NCBI GenBank assembly: GCA_000751835.1
Contig: CCMQ01000004.1
Coordinates: 1 to 64,000 of the forward strand
Length of the DNA stretch: 64,000 nt
Direction: 5' to 3'
Source of the DNA: Necropsobacter rosorum
GTDB taxonomy: Bacteria > Pseudomonadota > Gammaproteobacteria > Enterobacterales > Pasteurellaceae
The first letter of the stretch is position 1. Each line of letters begins with the position of its first letter. A program made the translations under genes and the position numbers. The notes under the pieces were generated by a model, which did not search any database, had not been told where the DNA came from, and saw nothing but the letters and a program-made list of their open reading frames with translations. Positions 1 to 9,367 of the stretch are shown here, piece by piece.

Positions 1-18
1 ACAGCACAGCACAGCACA
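1..18 (+). repeat. ACAGC pentanucleotide simple sequence repeat (cut by window edge)
   Basis: Three full ACAGC units plus ACA form the first 18 bases, and the tract runs off the left edge, so its real length is unknown. It lies inside the open frame of the methyltransferase gene, reading Ser-Thr-Ala-Gln-His. A five-base unit is not a multiple of three, so gain or loss of one unit shifts the frame and switches the gene off. Short tandem repeats in mod genes of Haemophilus, Neisseria and Actinobacillus are the known basis of phase-variable methyltransferases (phasevarions). Confidence 0.75.
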
Positions 19-2936
19 ATTCTGCTAAACTCACCGAACTTGTCAAGAAATTAAAAGAAATTTTTCAAATTGATCGTCCTGATTTAGATTTCGGGATTTA
101 TCGCATTCTGAATGCTCGCCAAACACAAATTCAGCATTTCTTAGAGCAACAACTGCCGCAAAAAATTCAACAAAATTTGCAGGAAACGGCACAGCAAAAT
201 GCCGTGTATAGCCACCTTCTCACCTTTTTCTCACGCTATTACGAACAGGGCGATTTTATCAGCCAACGCCGTTATAAAGGCGACACCTACGCCATTCCTT
301 ATAACGGCGAAGAAGTAATGCTGCATTGGGCAAACAAAGATCAGTATTACACCAAATCGGGCGAAAATTTCAGTAACTATCGTTTTTCCCTTGCCGACGG
401 TCGTCAGGTGGAATTTCGTTTAATTGCGGCAGATACGGCAAAAGATAACCAAAAAGAGAACGATAAAGCCCGTGTTTTTATGCTGGCGGAAGCCCAAACC
501 GTCACGGAATTTGACGAAAACGGCGATGAAATCATTCAAGAAATTATGCCGTTTTCTTTGAATAAAAATACCCTAACCCTTTATTTTGTTTATCAATTTG
601 CTGAAAAAAGCAAAAAACAGCCCGTTTACGTGAAAGAAGCGGTCGAATTTTTACAGCAAAATGCAAATTTAACCGATTGGGAAGCCATTTTTGAACTTGC
701 GCCAACGGAAAAAGAGAAAACTCGCACGTTGCTGGAAAAATATCTCACCGATTACACCACAAAAAATTCTGCCGATTATTTTATTCACAAAGATTTAAAC
801 GGTTTTTTACGCCGTGAGCTGGATTTTTATATTAAAAATGAGCTGATGAATTTAGATAATCTGCAAAGTGCGGCAGATTTTTCGCCGATTGCAGAAAATT
901 TACTGTTAATTCAAACCTTCCGCAAAATTGGCTTAGAAATTATTGCCTTTTTAAGCCAATTAGAAAACTTCCAAAAGAAATTATGGCTCAAGAAAAAATT
1001 TGTCGCTAACTGCCATTATTTAATTACGCTAGACAGAATTAACGAAAGTTATTACCCGCAAATTGTAGAAAATAAAAGACAATTAACGCAGTGGAAAACC
1101 TTATTTAATATCGAAATAGAAAGCCTTGAAGATCTGCAAAAACAGCTTGAAAATTCACCGCACTTGGTGCTGGATACATCTCTTTTCTCGCCTAACTTCC
1201 AAGCAGATATTTTGGCAGAAATCAGTGAGTTAGATGAAAATACCGACGGTTTAATTATTCATTCCGATAATTTCCAAGCATTAAATTTATTGCAAACAAA
1301 ATATAAAGAACAGGTGAAGTGTATTTATATTGATCCGCCGTATAATGCAAAATCATCAGAGATTTTATACAAAAATACATTTAAGCATTCAGCTTGGATA
1401 ACTTTAATGGATAACAGAATTGAATTAGGTAAAAATTTACTAAAAGATAACTCTTCACAAGCTATTGCAATTGATGAAGTTGAACAAGAGAATTTAGGTT
1501 ATTTAATAAAAAATAATTTTATTGGGTGGAGTAAAAATTGTATACCAATAGTACACAATCCAAGGGGGCAACAAGGTAAGAATATATCATATGTACACGA
1601 GTATTTATTTTTAATATATCCAAATGATAACTACAAATATATTTCAGATGTTAAAAGAATCGAAGTAGACTCTAGAAATTTAAGAGATAGTGGTACAGAG
1701 TCAGATAGAATAGATGCTAGAAATTGCTTTTACCCTTTTATCATAAAAGATAATAAAATTATAGGGATCGGAGACGTTCCCAATGATGATTTTCACCCAA
1801 ACTCATCAAACATATTAAAAGATAACGGAATAATTGAAATATACCCAATAGATGACAATGGTAATGAAAAAAAATGGAGATATGCGAAACAAAGCGTTAA
1901 TAAAATTATTGATAAATTAGAAGTGAAACAGGGAAGAAATAATCTACAAATTATTTTCAATAAAGATACAGGCGTTATGAGAAGTTTATGGGTTGATCCT
2001 AAATATGATGCAAGTGAGTATGGCACTAAAGTATTGCAAGATACTCTTGGTAGCGAGTTAGCAAAAGGATTTTCCTATCCAAAATCTATAAATACAGTAT
2101 CAGAAATTATAAATATTCAATTTAATAATGATATAGGTATAGTTTTAGACTACTTCGCAGGCTCTGGCACAACCGCTCACGCTACTATTAACCTAAACCG
2201 TGAAGATAATGGCAAGCGGAAATATATTTTGGTGGAGCAAGGCGAGTATTTTAATACCGTATTAAAACCACGTATTCAAAAAGTGGTGTTTGCGGAGAAT
2301 TGGAAAGACGGCAAGCCGCAAGCTGATGAAAAGGGCTTTAACGGCGTTTCGCATATTTGTAAAGTGTTAAAGCTAGAAAGCTATGAAGATACGCTGAATA
2401 ATTTAACCTTACAAACGCCGACAAATGGATTTAATTTTGATGAACAAACGGCACAAGATTATTTATTGCATTATATGCTGGATATTGAAAGCCGTGAGTC
2501 GTTATTAAATACGCAACATTTTAATAAACCGTTTGATTATGAACTTAATATCTCCACCGATTCAGCAGGGGCGTATTTGCCACAAAAAATTGATTTGGTG
2601 GAAACCTTTAATTATTTAATCGGTTTGAACGTATCGCATATTGATGACCAACGTGAAAAACGGGGTTATGTATTAGTGGAAGGCAGGTTGCCAAATAATG
2701 AAAGTGCGTTAATTGTTTGGCGAGATTGTGAAAAAGTTGGCTATGCCGAAATTCAAGCTCTGTTTGATAAATTAAGCATTAACGCCAAAGAGAGTTTTTA
2801 CGATCTGATTTATTTAAACGGCGACCATAATATTCCAACTATTTCTAGCCTTGATGACAACAAGGAAGAATATAGCCTTAAACTTCGCCCGATTGAAAGC
2901 GAGTTTTTGCGATTGATGTTTGATGTGAATGAATAG
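3..2936 (+). CDS. Type III-like adenine DNA methyltransferase (Mod), 5' partial
   Basis: Beta-class DNA methyltransferase that would modify adenine (less likely N4-cytosine) in its recognition site. The frame is open from base 3, so the true start lies upstream of the window, and the leftmost internal start candidate (TTG at 177) is not credible because conserved-looking sequence precedes it. The catalytic motif DPPY is at about residue 444 of the visible 977, and the AdoMet-binding FAGSGTTAHA is at about 718. This order, with the target-recognition domain between them, is that of type III Mod proteins. The region between the motifs (about 1350-2140) is clearly more AT-rich than the flanks. 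About 190 bp downstream lies the helicase-nuclease gene, and a SNF2 helicase follows. The pentanucleotide repeat at its 5' end suggests phase-variable expression. Confidence 0.88.
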   Translation, partial: STAQHNSAKLTELVKKLKEIFQIDRPDLDFGIYRILNARQTQIQHFLEQQLPQKIQQNLQETAQQNAVYSHLLTFFSRYYEQGDFISQRRYKGDTYAIPYNGEEVMLHWANKDQYYTKSGENFSNYRFSLADGRQVEFRLIAADTAKDNQKENDKARVFMLAEAQTVTEFDENGDEIIQEIMPFSLNKNTLTLYFVYQFAEKSKKQPVYVKEAVEFLQQNANLTDWEAIFELAPTEKEKTRTLLEKYLTDYTTKNSADYFIHKDLNGFLRRELDFYIKNELMNLDNLQSAADFSPIAENLLLIQTFRKIGLEIIAFLSQLENFQKKLWLKKKFVANCHYLITLDRINESYYPQIVENKRQLTQWKTLFNIEIESLEDLQKQLENSPHLVLDTSLFSPNFQADILAEISELDENTDGLIIHSDNFQALNLLQTKYKEQVKCIYIDPPYNAKSSEILYKNTFKHSAWITLMDNRIELGKNLLKDNSSQAIAIDEVEQENLGYLIKNNFIGWSKNCIPIVHNPRGQQGKNISYVHEYLFLIYPNDNYKYISDVKRIEVDSRNLRDSGTESDRIDARNCFYPFIIKDNKIIGIGDVPNDDFHPNSSNILKDNGIIEIYPIDDNGNEKKWRYAKQSVNKIIDKLEVKQGRNNLQIIFNKDTGVMRSLWVDPKYDASEYGTKVLQDTLGSELAKGFSYPKSINTVSEIINIQFNNDIGIVLDYFAGSGTTAHATINLNREDNGKRKYILVEQGEYFNTVLKPRIQKVVFAENWKDGKPQADEKGFNGVSHICKVLKLESYEDTLNNLTLQTPTNGFNFDEQTAQDYLLHYMLDIESRESLLNTQHFNKPFDYELNISTDSAGAYLPQKIDLVETFNYLIGLNVSHIDDQREKRGYVLVEGRLPNNESALIVWRDCEKVGYAEIQALFDKLSINAKESFYDLIYLNGDHNIPTISSLDDNKEEYSLKLRPIESEFLRLMFDVNE

Positions 2937-2966
2937 TGAATAAATAGCGATTGAACATTTAAAATT

Positions 2967-2994
2967 GTAGCGGACGCCAGCGTGGCGTCCCTAC
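2967..2994. repeat. Palindromic hairpin, first of a REP-like pair
   Basis: The arms GGACGCCA (2972-2979) and TGGCGTCC (2983-2990) form a perfect 8-bp stem with a GCG loop. GTAG and CTAC extend it across one unpaired C. A related hairpin lies 53 bases further on. The sequence is more GC-rich than its surroundings. It resembles REP-type intergenic palindromes, and could also reduce transcription between mod and the helicase gene. Confidence 0.7.
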
Positions 2995-3042
2995 GCCAAA
3001 TCGAGCCTACACGGAAAATATCAGCAAAACCAAAGATCCAAT

Positions 3043-3065
3043 GTAGGGACGCATTGAATGCGTCC
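3043..3065. repeat. Palindromic hairpin, second of a REP-like pair
   Basis: GTAG is followed by GGACGCATT (3047-3055), a single G, and AATGCGTCC (3057-3065), a perfect 9-bp palindrome. It shares GTAG and the GGACGC/GCGTCC arms with the hairpin at 2967-2994, but the asymmetric ends are arranged the other way round. A pair of imperfect palindromes in opposed orientation is the layout of REP/BIME-type repeats. No T-run follows, so it is not an intrinsic terminator. Confidence 0.65.
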
Positions 3066-3126
3066 GCCAACGCAAATTTACACAAATATTTGAAAATGCG
3101 AAAAATGAAATAAAAAAGGAATAAAA

Positions 3127-6100
3127 ATGGCAAAACAACCTAAAATCAACCGCACTTTTCACCAAGATTTAATTTTAAACCATTGGGCAATGTCGTTTTT
3201 TTATTGTGCGGATATGCCTGAATTTAGCCGTCGATTAAGCGATGTCAAAGAAGGTATTTCAGAAAACGGGCAAAGTTACTTTTTTGAGAAACTCACCGAA
3301 GGATTATTCAACCCAAATAAAATCAGCGAGCAAGATTTACGCCGTTATGATTTAAACATTATTCAACATTGGCAGAAAATCACTGAACGTCGCAATCAAC
3401 AAGCACAGGAACTTCACCTAAAATACTTCCAATACTTACTTTTATTGTTTACGGAAATTTATTTAGATCGATTTTTTAATCAGCCTGAACAGTTAATTCA
3501 AGATTTAAATCAATTTTTAGCGAACCAACAGGCAGAAGATAAACATTACCCCAAATTTCAGCCATTTATTTTAGACGATCTAAACAAAATTGCTTTTTGG
3601 AGTGCCACAGGCAGCGGCAAAACCTTGTTAATGCACGTAAATATCTTGCAATATCAGCACTATTTTTCGCAAAAACAGAGCGATAAATTGCCGATTTTCT
3701 TGCTTACGCCAAATGAAGGCTTATCGCTTCAACATTTAAAAGAATTTGAAGAATCCAATCTATCCGCCACTATTTTTGATAAACAGCGTGGCATTGGTTT
3801 ATTTGATGAAATTCAGATTTTAGATATTCATAAGCTCGCTGAAAAAGACGGCGAAAAAACCATTGCTGTTGATGCCTTTGAATCGCCGTATAAATTGGTG
3901 TTAGTCGATGAAGGTCATCGTGGTAATTCGGGAGATAGCTGGCTAAATTTACGTAATAAATTGGTCGGCAATGGTTTTTCTTTTGAATACTCTGCCACTT
4001 TTGGGCAATCTATTAAAGAGCGTAAATCGATTGCGGAAAAGTTAAAGAAAAACCTTTCCGAAGAAACCATTTCAGAAGAGCGGCAGCGAAATTTATTTGA
4101 GATGTATGCCAAATCAATTTTATTTGATTATTCTTATAAATATTTTTACAAAGATGGTTATGGCAAAGAGAGTTTTATTCTAAATTTATCTGGCGATGAT
4201 ATAGAACAAGAAGATAACGATAAAAAATATTTTTTAGCGGGGTTACTTGCTTTTTATCAACAACTTTATGTTTTTGCAAAATATCATCAAAATCTGACCG
4301 TTTACAACCTAGAAAAACCCCTTTGGGTTTTTGTGGGGAGTAAAGTTAATAACGAAGAAAGCGATGTATTACAGGTATTGGAATATCTGGCTTATTTTGT
4401 GAATAATCCTGAGAAAATTCAACGTTGGCTTCAATTATTATTAGACGGCAAAGCCTTTTTAGATAAAAACGGTGATCCTATTCTAAAAACGCAATATGAT
4501 GCGTTACTTGAAGAATGGAAAGAAAACATTAACGGGCTTTATCAAGATATTTTAAGAAAATTATTTAATGCTGAACATTCACAACGGCTCAATTTAGTTA
4601 ATTTGAAAAAAGCCAGTGGTGAACTTGCTTTGCGTTTAGGCAGTTATCCGCCGTTTGGTGTGATTAACATTGGTGATGATAATAAATTCTTTAATCAGGC
4701 AAGTAATAATCATCATTTTGATACAATACACGATGATTTTAGCGAAGGTTTATTCCAACAGATCAACAGTGAGAAAAGTGCGGTCAATTTATTGATTGGT
4801 TCTAAAAAATTCACCGAAGGTTGGTCTAGCTGGCGAGTTTCTACAATGGGGCTATTAAATATCGGTAGAAGCGAAGGCAGCCAAATTATTCAATTATTTG
4901 GACGTGGCGTGCGATTAAAAGGCAAAGATTTTTCGTTAAAACGTAGTCAAAAAAATGAATTTTATTTAAATAAGCTCGAAACTTTAATGATTTTTGGTGT
5001 AAAAGCCAATTATATGGAACAATTTAAAACCTATTTGCGTGAAGAAGACGTGCCGATGAATGATGAAATGATTACTATCAATTTCAATACTACGCTTTTT
5101 TTGCCGAAAGGGATAAAATTAAAAACATTGAAGTTAAAAGATGGTTATAAAGATAATCAACGCTTTGGCTTTAAACGTCAGCAAATTATTACGCTTTATG
5201 ATGTTCCTAAAAAATATCAGCATATTAAAAAAGTAGAAGTGGTTTTAGATTTATATCCCCGTTTAGATGCGTTAAGTACGCAAGGCACAGTAAAATCGTT
5301 GTTTGATGTGCGTGAAGAACATAAATTAGATGCAGCACTCTTCCCTTTTTTTGATTGGGATAAAATTTATCTTTCGCTTTTAACCTTTAAAATGCAAAAG
5401 ACGTGGTTTAATTTGCAACTGAGCAAAGAAAAATTACGCTCCTTTGTGGAAAATAATCAGGATTGGTATCAGCTTTATCTGCCCAAAGAAGCCTTAGCAG
5501 TGAATGATTTTTCAGCGGTGTTTAAGCAAGAAGCGATTTTAATTGAGCTGTTAAAACTCTATACCGAAAAATTCTATCAACGTTTGAAATCGGCGTATGA
5601 GAATGAACATTTGCACACGGCGGAAATTGAAGCCGATTATCCTGCACTTTCAGAAAAATATCTCTTTTCAGTAACAGAAGATGATGCCGCTTGTTATGAT
5701 TCTAAACTCAATGAGCTAAAAAAACATATTGAAAATAGCGATTTGAAAAAGGCAATCTCTTGGATTTCGCCTGATGCGAACTTGCACGCCATTATTTTTG
5801 AATCGCATTTATATCAGCCACTTTTTAATGTGGACGAAATAGAAAATCTGCCGTTTAAACTTTCTCCGTTATTATTAAAAGAAGAGAGTGAACTAAAATG
5901 GATTGAAGATTTAATGTCTGCTCAAAAAAATGGTGAACTTCAACAATGGATTGGCGATTGTGATTTATATTTATTGCGAAATCCTGCTAATAAATCAAAA
6001 GGTTTAGGTTTTGCATTAGCAGGGAACTTTTACCCTGATTTCTTGTTGTGGTTGGTGAATAAAAATACGGGCAAGCAATATTTAAGTTTTATTGATCCGA

Positions 6101-6342
6101 AAGGTATTCGTCAATTACATAAAAATGATGTGAAATTTGCCTTGCACGAAGAAGTTAAAACATTGCAAGCGAAAATCGCTGATCCGAATTTATGTTTAAG
6201 TGCGTTTATTTTATCCATTACTAAACAAGATGAGTTAATTGCCGATTATTCTGCCGAAGAATTAAATAAGAAACATATTTTGTTTATGCACAATGATCAT
6301 TATTTAAGCCAGCTTTTTGCGATGATTTTAGGAGACAAATAA
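3127..6342 (+). CDS. DEAD/DEAH-type helicase with C-terminal nuclease motif (Res-like subunit)
   Basis: 1071-residue superfamily 2 ATPase, probably the restriction subunit paired with the upstream methyltransferase. Walker A is ATGSGKT (residues 160-166), the Walker B box is DEGH (261-264), and a motif VI-like QLFGRGVR sits near 590. Close to the C-terminus, YPDF (Asp971) followed by FIDPKG (Asp990, Lys992) fits a PD-(D/E)XK nuclease core, so the protein could both translocate and cut DNA. Classical type III Res proteins share this architecture but usually have DEPH rather than DEGH. The start is supported by an AAGGA ribosome-binding site. Its stop overlaps the ATG of the SNF2 gene (TAATG), implying translational coupling. 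It contains USS copies, so it has probably been in the family for some time. Confidence 0.85.
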   Translation: MAKQPKINRTFHQDLILNHWAMSFFYCADMPEFSRRLSDVKEGISENGQSYFFEKLTEGLFNPNKISEQDLRRYDLNIIQHWQKITERRNQQAQELHLKYFQYLLLLFTEIYLDRFFNQPEQLIQDLNQFLANQQAEDKHYPKFQPFILDDLNKIAFWSATGSGKTLLMHVNILQYQHYFSQKQSDKLPIFLLTPNEGLSLQHLKEFEESNLSATIFDKQRGIGLFDEIQILDIHKLAEKDGEKTIAVDAFESPYKLVLVDEGHRGNSGDSWLNLRNKLVGNGFSFEYSATFGQSIKERKSIAEKLKKNLSEETISEERQRNLFEMYAKSILFDYSYKYFYKDGYGKESFILNLSGDDIEQEDNDKKYFLAGLLAFYQQLYVFAKYHQNLTVYNLEKPLWVFVGSKVNNEESDVLQVLEYLAYFVNNPEKIQRWLQLLLDGKAFLDKNGDPILKTQYDALLEEWKENINGLYQDILRKLFNAEHSQRLNLVNLKKASGELALRLGSYPPFGVINIGDDNKFFNQASNNHHFDTIHDDFSEGLFQQINSEKSAVNLLIGSKKFTEGWSSWRVSTMGLLNIGRSEGSQIIQLFGRGVRLKGKDFSLKRSQKNEFYLNKLETLMIFGVKANYMEQFKTYLREEDVPMNDEMITINFNTTLFLPKGIKLKTLKLKDGYKDNQRFGFKRQQIITLYDVPKKYQHIKKVEVVLDLYPRLDALSTQGTVKSLFDVREEHKLDAALFPFFDWDKIYLSLLTFKMQKTWFNLQLSKEKLRSFVENNQDWYQLYLPKEALAVNDFSAVFKQEAILIELLKLYTEKFYQRLKSAYENEHLHTAEIEADYPALSEKYLFSVTEDDAACYDSKLNELKKHIENSDLKKAISWISPDANLHAIIFESHLYQPLFNVDEIENLPFKLSPLLLKEESELKWIEDLMSAQKNGELQQWIGDCDLYLLRNPANKSKGLGFALAGNFYPDFLLWLVNKNTGKQYLSFIDPKGIRQLHKNDVKFALHEEVKTLQAKIADPNLCLSAFILSITKQDELIADYSAEELNKKHILFMHNDHYLSQLFAMILGDK

Positions 6343-9203
6343 TGCAAGTTACTGCTTATCACGCCAAACTTTATGCAAATGAAATTGCTTGTCGAAATTC
6401 AGGCAATTCAGCGGTTGATAGCCTTTCACAATCCCTATTTGATGCAAAAGTGGATTTAAATCCGCATCAAATTGAAGCCGCACTTTTTGCCCTGAAAAAC
6501 CCGTTACAACAAGGGGTGATGCTTGCCGATGAAGTGGGTTTAGGAAAAACCATTGAAGCGGCGTTGGTGCTTTGCCAATACTGGGCGGAGCGACAACGAA
6601 ATTTATTGATTACCTGCCCCGCAGTATTGAGCAAACAATGGCAAACGGAGCTAGGCGATAAATTTGCTTTGCCAAGTTTAGTGGTCGATCGTTTGGTGAT
6701 TAAAAAAAGCGGATTAAGCCCCGCGGAATTCTTCCGACGCAATGCAGGTAGCTTTATTTTGATTATGTCGCACCAGTTTGCGGCAAAAATGGAAACTGCT
6801 TTAATAGCAAATCAATGGCATCTAGTGGTGATTGATGAAGCGCATAAATTCCGCAATGCTCACAAGAAAAGCAACCAATTGGGACAAACGCTGCGCCGTG
6901 CTTTTCAAGGCTGCCGCAAATTATTGCTTACCGCCACGCCATTGCAAAATTCCTTAATGGAGCTTTATGGGCTTTCTACACTACTAGATGAATATTTGTT
7001 TGGTGATGAAAAACAGTTTCGTCGTCAATTTGTTCGGCAACAAGATTTAGATGAACTTCGGCTACGGCTGAAAACCTTTGTGAAACGGACGCTGCGCAAA
7101 AATGTGTCGGAATATGTACATTATACGAAACGCAAACCCGTTACCCAAGCCTTTACTCCAACAGACGCAGAACAATCACTTTATGAACAGATTTCTGCTT
7201 TCTTGCAAGAAGAAAGCCTGTTTGCGTTGCCAAAGCGTAGCCGACATTTGATGATTTTAGTATTACGAAAACTGCTTGCTTCCAGTCCGCAGGCAATTTT
7301 GGATACGTTAAACAAAATTTTATTACGTTTGCAAAAAATACAAGAAAATCGACCGCTTGCAGAAGACGATGATGATGATTTAGTGGAAGAATTGGGCAGT
7401 GATTATTTGGAGTTTTTGGATAACGACGACGAAGAAAGTGAAAAACAACAAGCAGAGCAAGCCCAGCTTGCCAAAGAAATTGCTCAAATTCAGCAGTTTA
7501 TTGCACAGGCAAAATCACTTAAAACAGATCGTAAAGCTCTTGCGTTGCTTGACGCATTAAACGTTGGTTTTAAGCAAATGCAACAATTCGGAGCAAACCA
7601 AAAAGCGATTATTTTTACTGAATCTGTCCGCACGCAAGCCTATTTGGTGGAATTTTTAAGTCAACATGGCTATGCCGATCAAATCGTAGCGTTTAGCGGC
7701 ACAAACAGCCATAAAGCCGCCAGCGATATTTACGAAAAATGGAAAGCAGAGAATGCGGGCTCAGAACGAATCACAGGTTCGATAGAAATAGATAAACGCA
7801 CGGCGTTAATCGACCACTTCAGAAATCAGGCTAAAATTATGATCGCCACTGAAGCCGCTGCCGAAGGTATCAATTTGCAGTTCTGCTCGTTGTTGATTAA
7901 CTACGATTTACCGTGGAATCCGCAGCGTTTGGAACAGCGGATCGGGCGTTGTCATCGTTATGGACAAGAACATGATGTAGTTGTTATTAATTTCTTAAAT
8001 GAGCGCAATGCCGTGGATAAGCGTGTGTTACAGCTGTTGCAGGAAAAATTTAATTTGTTTAATGGCGTATTTGGTGCTTCTGATGAAATCTTGGGCAAAA
8101 TTGAGTCTGGCGTGGATATTGAGCGTAAAATTTTAGCGATTTATCAAAGCTGCCGAACCGCAAGTGAAATTCAAGCCGCTTTTGATGCATTGCAAAAAGA
8201 GTTAGACGAGCAAATTCAAGCGACTTTGCGAGATACTCAACAACAACTTTTTGATAGTTTCGACCAAGATGTGCTGGAAAAACTGAAAATTGCCGCAACA
8301 GACCGTTTAAACAAAATGCAGCAATGGGTGTGGCGTCTAACGCAGTTTATGCTGGCGGATTTTGCCAAATTTGATGAAAAAAACTACCGTTTTTGGCTCA
8401 AAAGGTCCCCAGCAAATGTGCCATGCAAGCTAGGTGAATATCACCTGCTCCAACGTAAACAGAAAGGCATTTCCGATCTTATGCAGCAGGGTATAACCTA
8501 TCGCCTAACACAACCTTTGGGCGAATTTTGTTTAACCCAAAGTTTACGGCTGGATACGCCATATCGCACCTTAACTTTTTATTATCAGCCACAAAAAGAA
8601 GGTAAATTAAGTCTTGTAGCACAACAATTAGGAAAATCGGGTTGGCTACGGGTAGATAAAATCAGTATTCATTCTGAAATTCAGCAACTTCAAGAAACTC
8701 TAATTTTTACTGCCTGTACTGATCAAAAACAATGTCTTGATGCGGATTTTTGTCGTCAGCTTTTTTCACTATTATCAGAGCAACAAACCTCAACTCAGGC
8801 AATACCTATAATCTTGGAACAAACGGCAAATATACGGATTGAAAGTGAAATTAATCGTTTTAGAGAAATGAATAAGCAATTAATTATTGAACAGGAAGAA
8901 CGTTTAAACAAATGGGCTGAAGATTCCGTTAAAGCGCTTGAAGAGGAATTAACTCAGCTCAAAAGTGAAATTAGCCAATTAAAGCGACAATCTCGTCAAG
9001 CACAATCACTGGAAGAAAAATGCCAATTACAACTGGAAATAAGTCAACGAGAAAAAACACTCCGCCTTGCTCGCCGTAATCTTTTTGACAAAGAAGATGA
9101 AATTAGCGAACAGAGAGACAATTTAATTGACGATGTAAATGAAAAATTAGCGCAACATACACAAAAAGTATGTTTATTTCAGATTAGGTGGCATGTAATA
9201 TAA
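6342..9203 (+). CDS. SNF2-family helicase, third subunit of the methyltransferase operon
   Basis: 953-residue SNF2/RapA-like ATPase. DEVGLGKT (residues 63-70) is motif I, DEAH (165-168) is motif II, TATPLQNS is motif III, and QRIGRCHRYGQ (532-542) is motif VI in the C-terminal RecA lobe. An acidic run (EDDDDD) interrupts the middle. The last 130 residues are rich in Glu/Gln/Lys heptads and probably form a coiled coil, ending in a short basic tail. It starts on the TAATG overlap with the helicase-nuclease gene, so the two are made together. DISARM also pairs a SNF2 protein (DrmD) with a methyltransferase, but its DrmA and DrmB partners are not seen here. A role as DNA translocase in defence is inferred. 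Confidence 0.88.
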   Translation: MQVTAYHAKLYANEIACRNSGNSAVDSLSQSLFDAKVDLNPHQIEAALFALKNPLQQGVMLADEVGLGKTIEAALVLCQYWAERQRNLLITCPAVLSKQWQTELGDKFALPSLVVDRLVIKKSGLSPAEFFRRNAGSFILIMSHQFAAKMETALIANQWHLVVIDEAHKFRNAHKKSNQLGQTLRRAFQGCRKLLLTATPLQNSLMELYGLSTLLDEYLFGDEKQFRRQFVRQQDLDELRLRLKTFVKRTLRKNVSEYVHYTKRKPVTQAFTPTDAEQSLYEQISAFLQEESLFALPKRSRHLMILVLRKLLASSPQAILDTLNKILLRLQKIQENRPLAEDDDDDLVEELGSDYLEFLDNDDEESEKQQAEQAQLAKEIAQIQQFIAQAKSLKTDRKALALLDALNVGFKQMQQFGANQKAIIFTESVRTQAYLVEFLSQHGYADQIVAFSGTNSHKAASDIYEKWKAENAGSERITGSIEIDKRTALIDHFRNQAKIMIATEAAAEGINLQFCSLLINYDLPWNPQRLEQRIGRCHRYGQEHDVVVINFLNERNAVDKRVLQLLQEKFNLFNGVFGASDEILGKIESGVDIERKILAIYQSCRTASEIQAAFDALQKELDEQIQATLRDTQQQLFDSFDQDVLEKLKIAATDRLNKMQQWVWRLTQFMLADFAKFDEKNYRFWLKRSPANVPCKLGEYHLLQRKQKGISDLMQQGITYRLTQPLGEFCLTQSLRLDTPYRTLTFYYQPQKEGKLSLVAQQLGKSGWLRVDKISIHSEIQQLQETLIFTACTDQKQCLDADFCRQLFSLLSEQQTSTQAIPIILEQTANIRIESEINRFREMNKQLIIEQEERLNKWAEDSVKALEEELTQLKSEISQLKRQSRQAQSLEEKCQLQLEISQREKTLRLARRNLFDKEDEISEQRDNLIDDVNEKLAQHTQKVCLFQIRWHVI

Positions 9204-9367
9204 CCAATTCTGCGATTAATATCTCCGAAGTAACAAGAAATATCACAATCACAGACAATTAAAATAAATAAAAATAACAACCGGCGCGAAAAACACATCA
9301 ATCAACTGGGAAAAGTGACCAGTTCGATATACGGACCGCCGCCTAATGACAGTAAATGGCGGTGTAC
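9204..9367. other. Intergenic stretch after the defence operon
   Basis: About 160 bases between the end of the SNF2 gene and an MFS transporter remnant on the other strand. It is AT-rich with A-runs, and no convincing hairpin, repeat or small gene was seen. The end of the remnant and the end of the SNF2 gene face each other here. Confidence 0.5.

Noticed and set aside
177-179. TTG at 177 as the start of the methyltransferase gene
   Set aside because: The frame is open back to base 3 and encodes a plausible Mod N-terminus (FQIDRPDLDFGIYRILNARQ), so the real start is outside the window.
3-9203. Assignment of the first three genes to DISARM or BREX
   Set aside because: DrmA, DrmB, DrmC, PglZ, BrxC and BrxL are all absent. 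Only a methyltransferase and SNF2 protein are shared with DISARM class 1.
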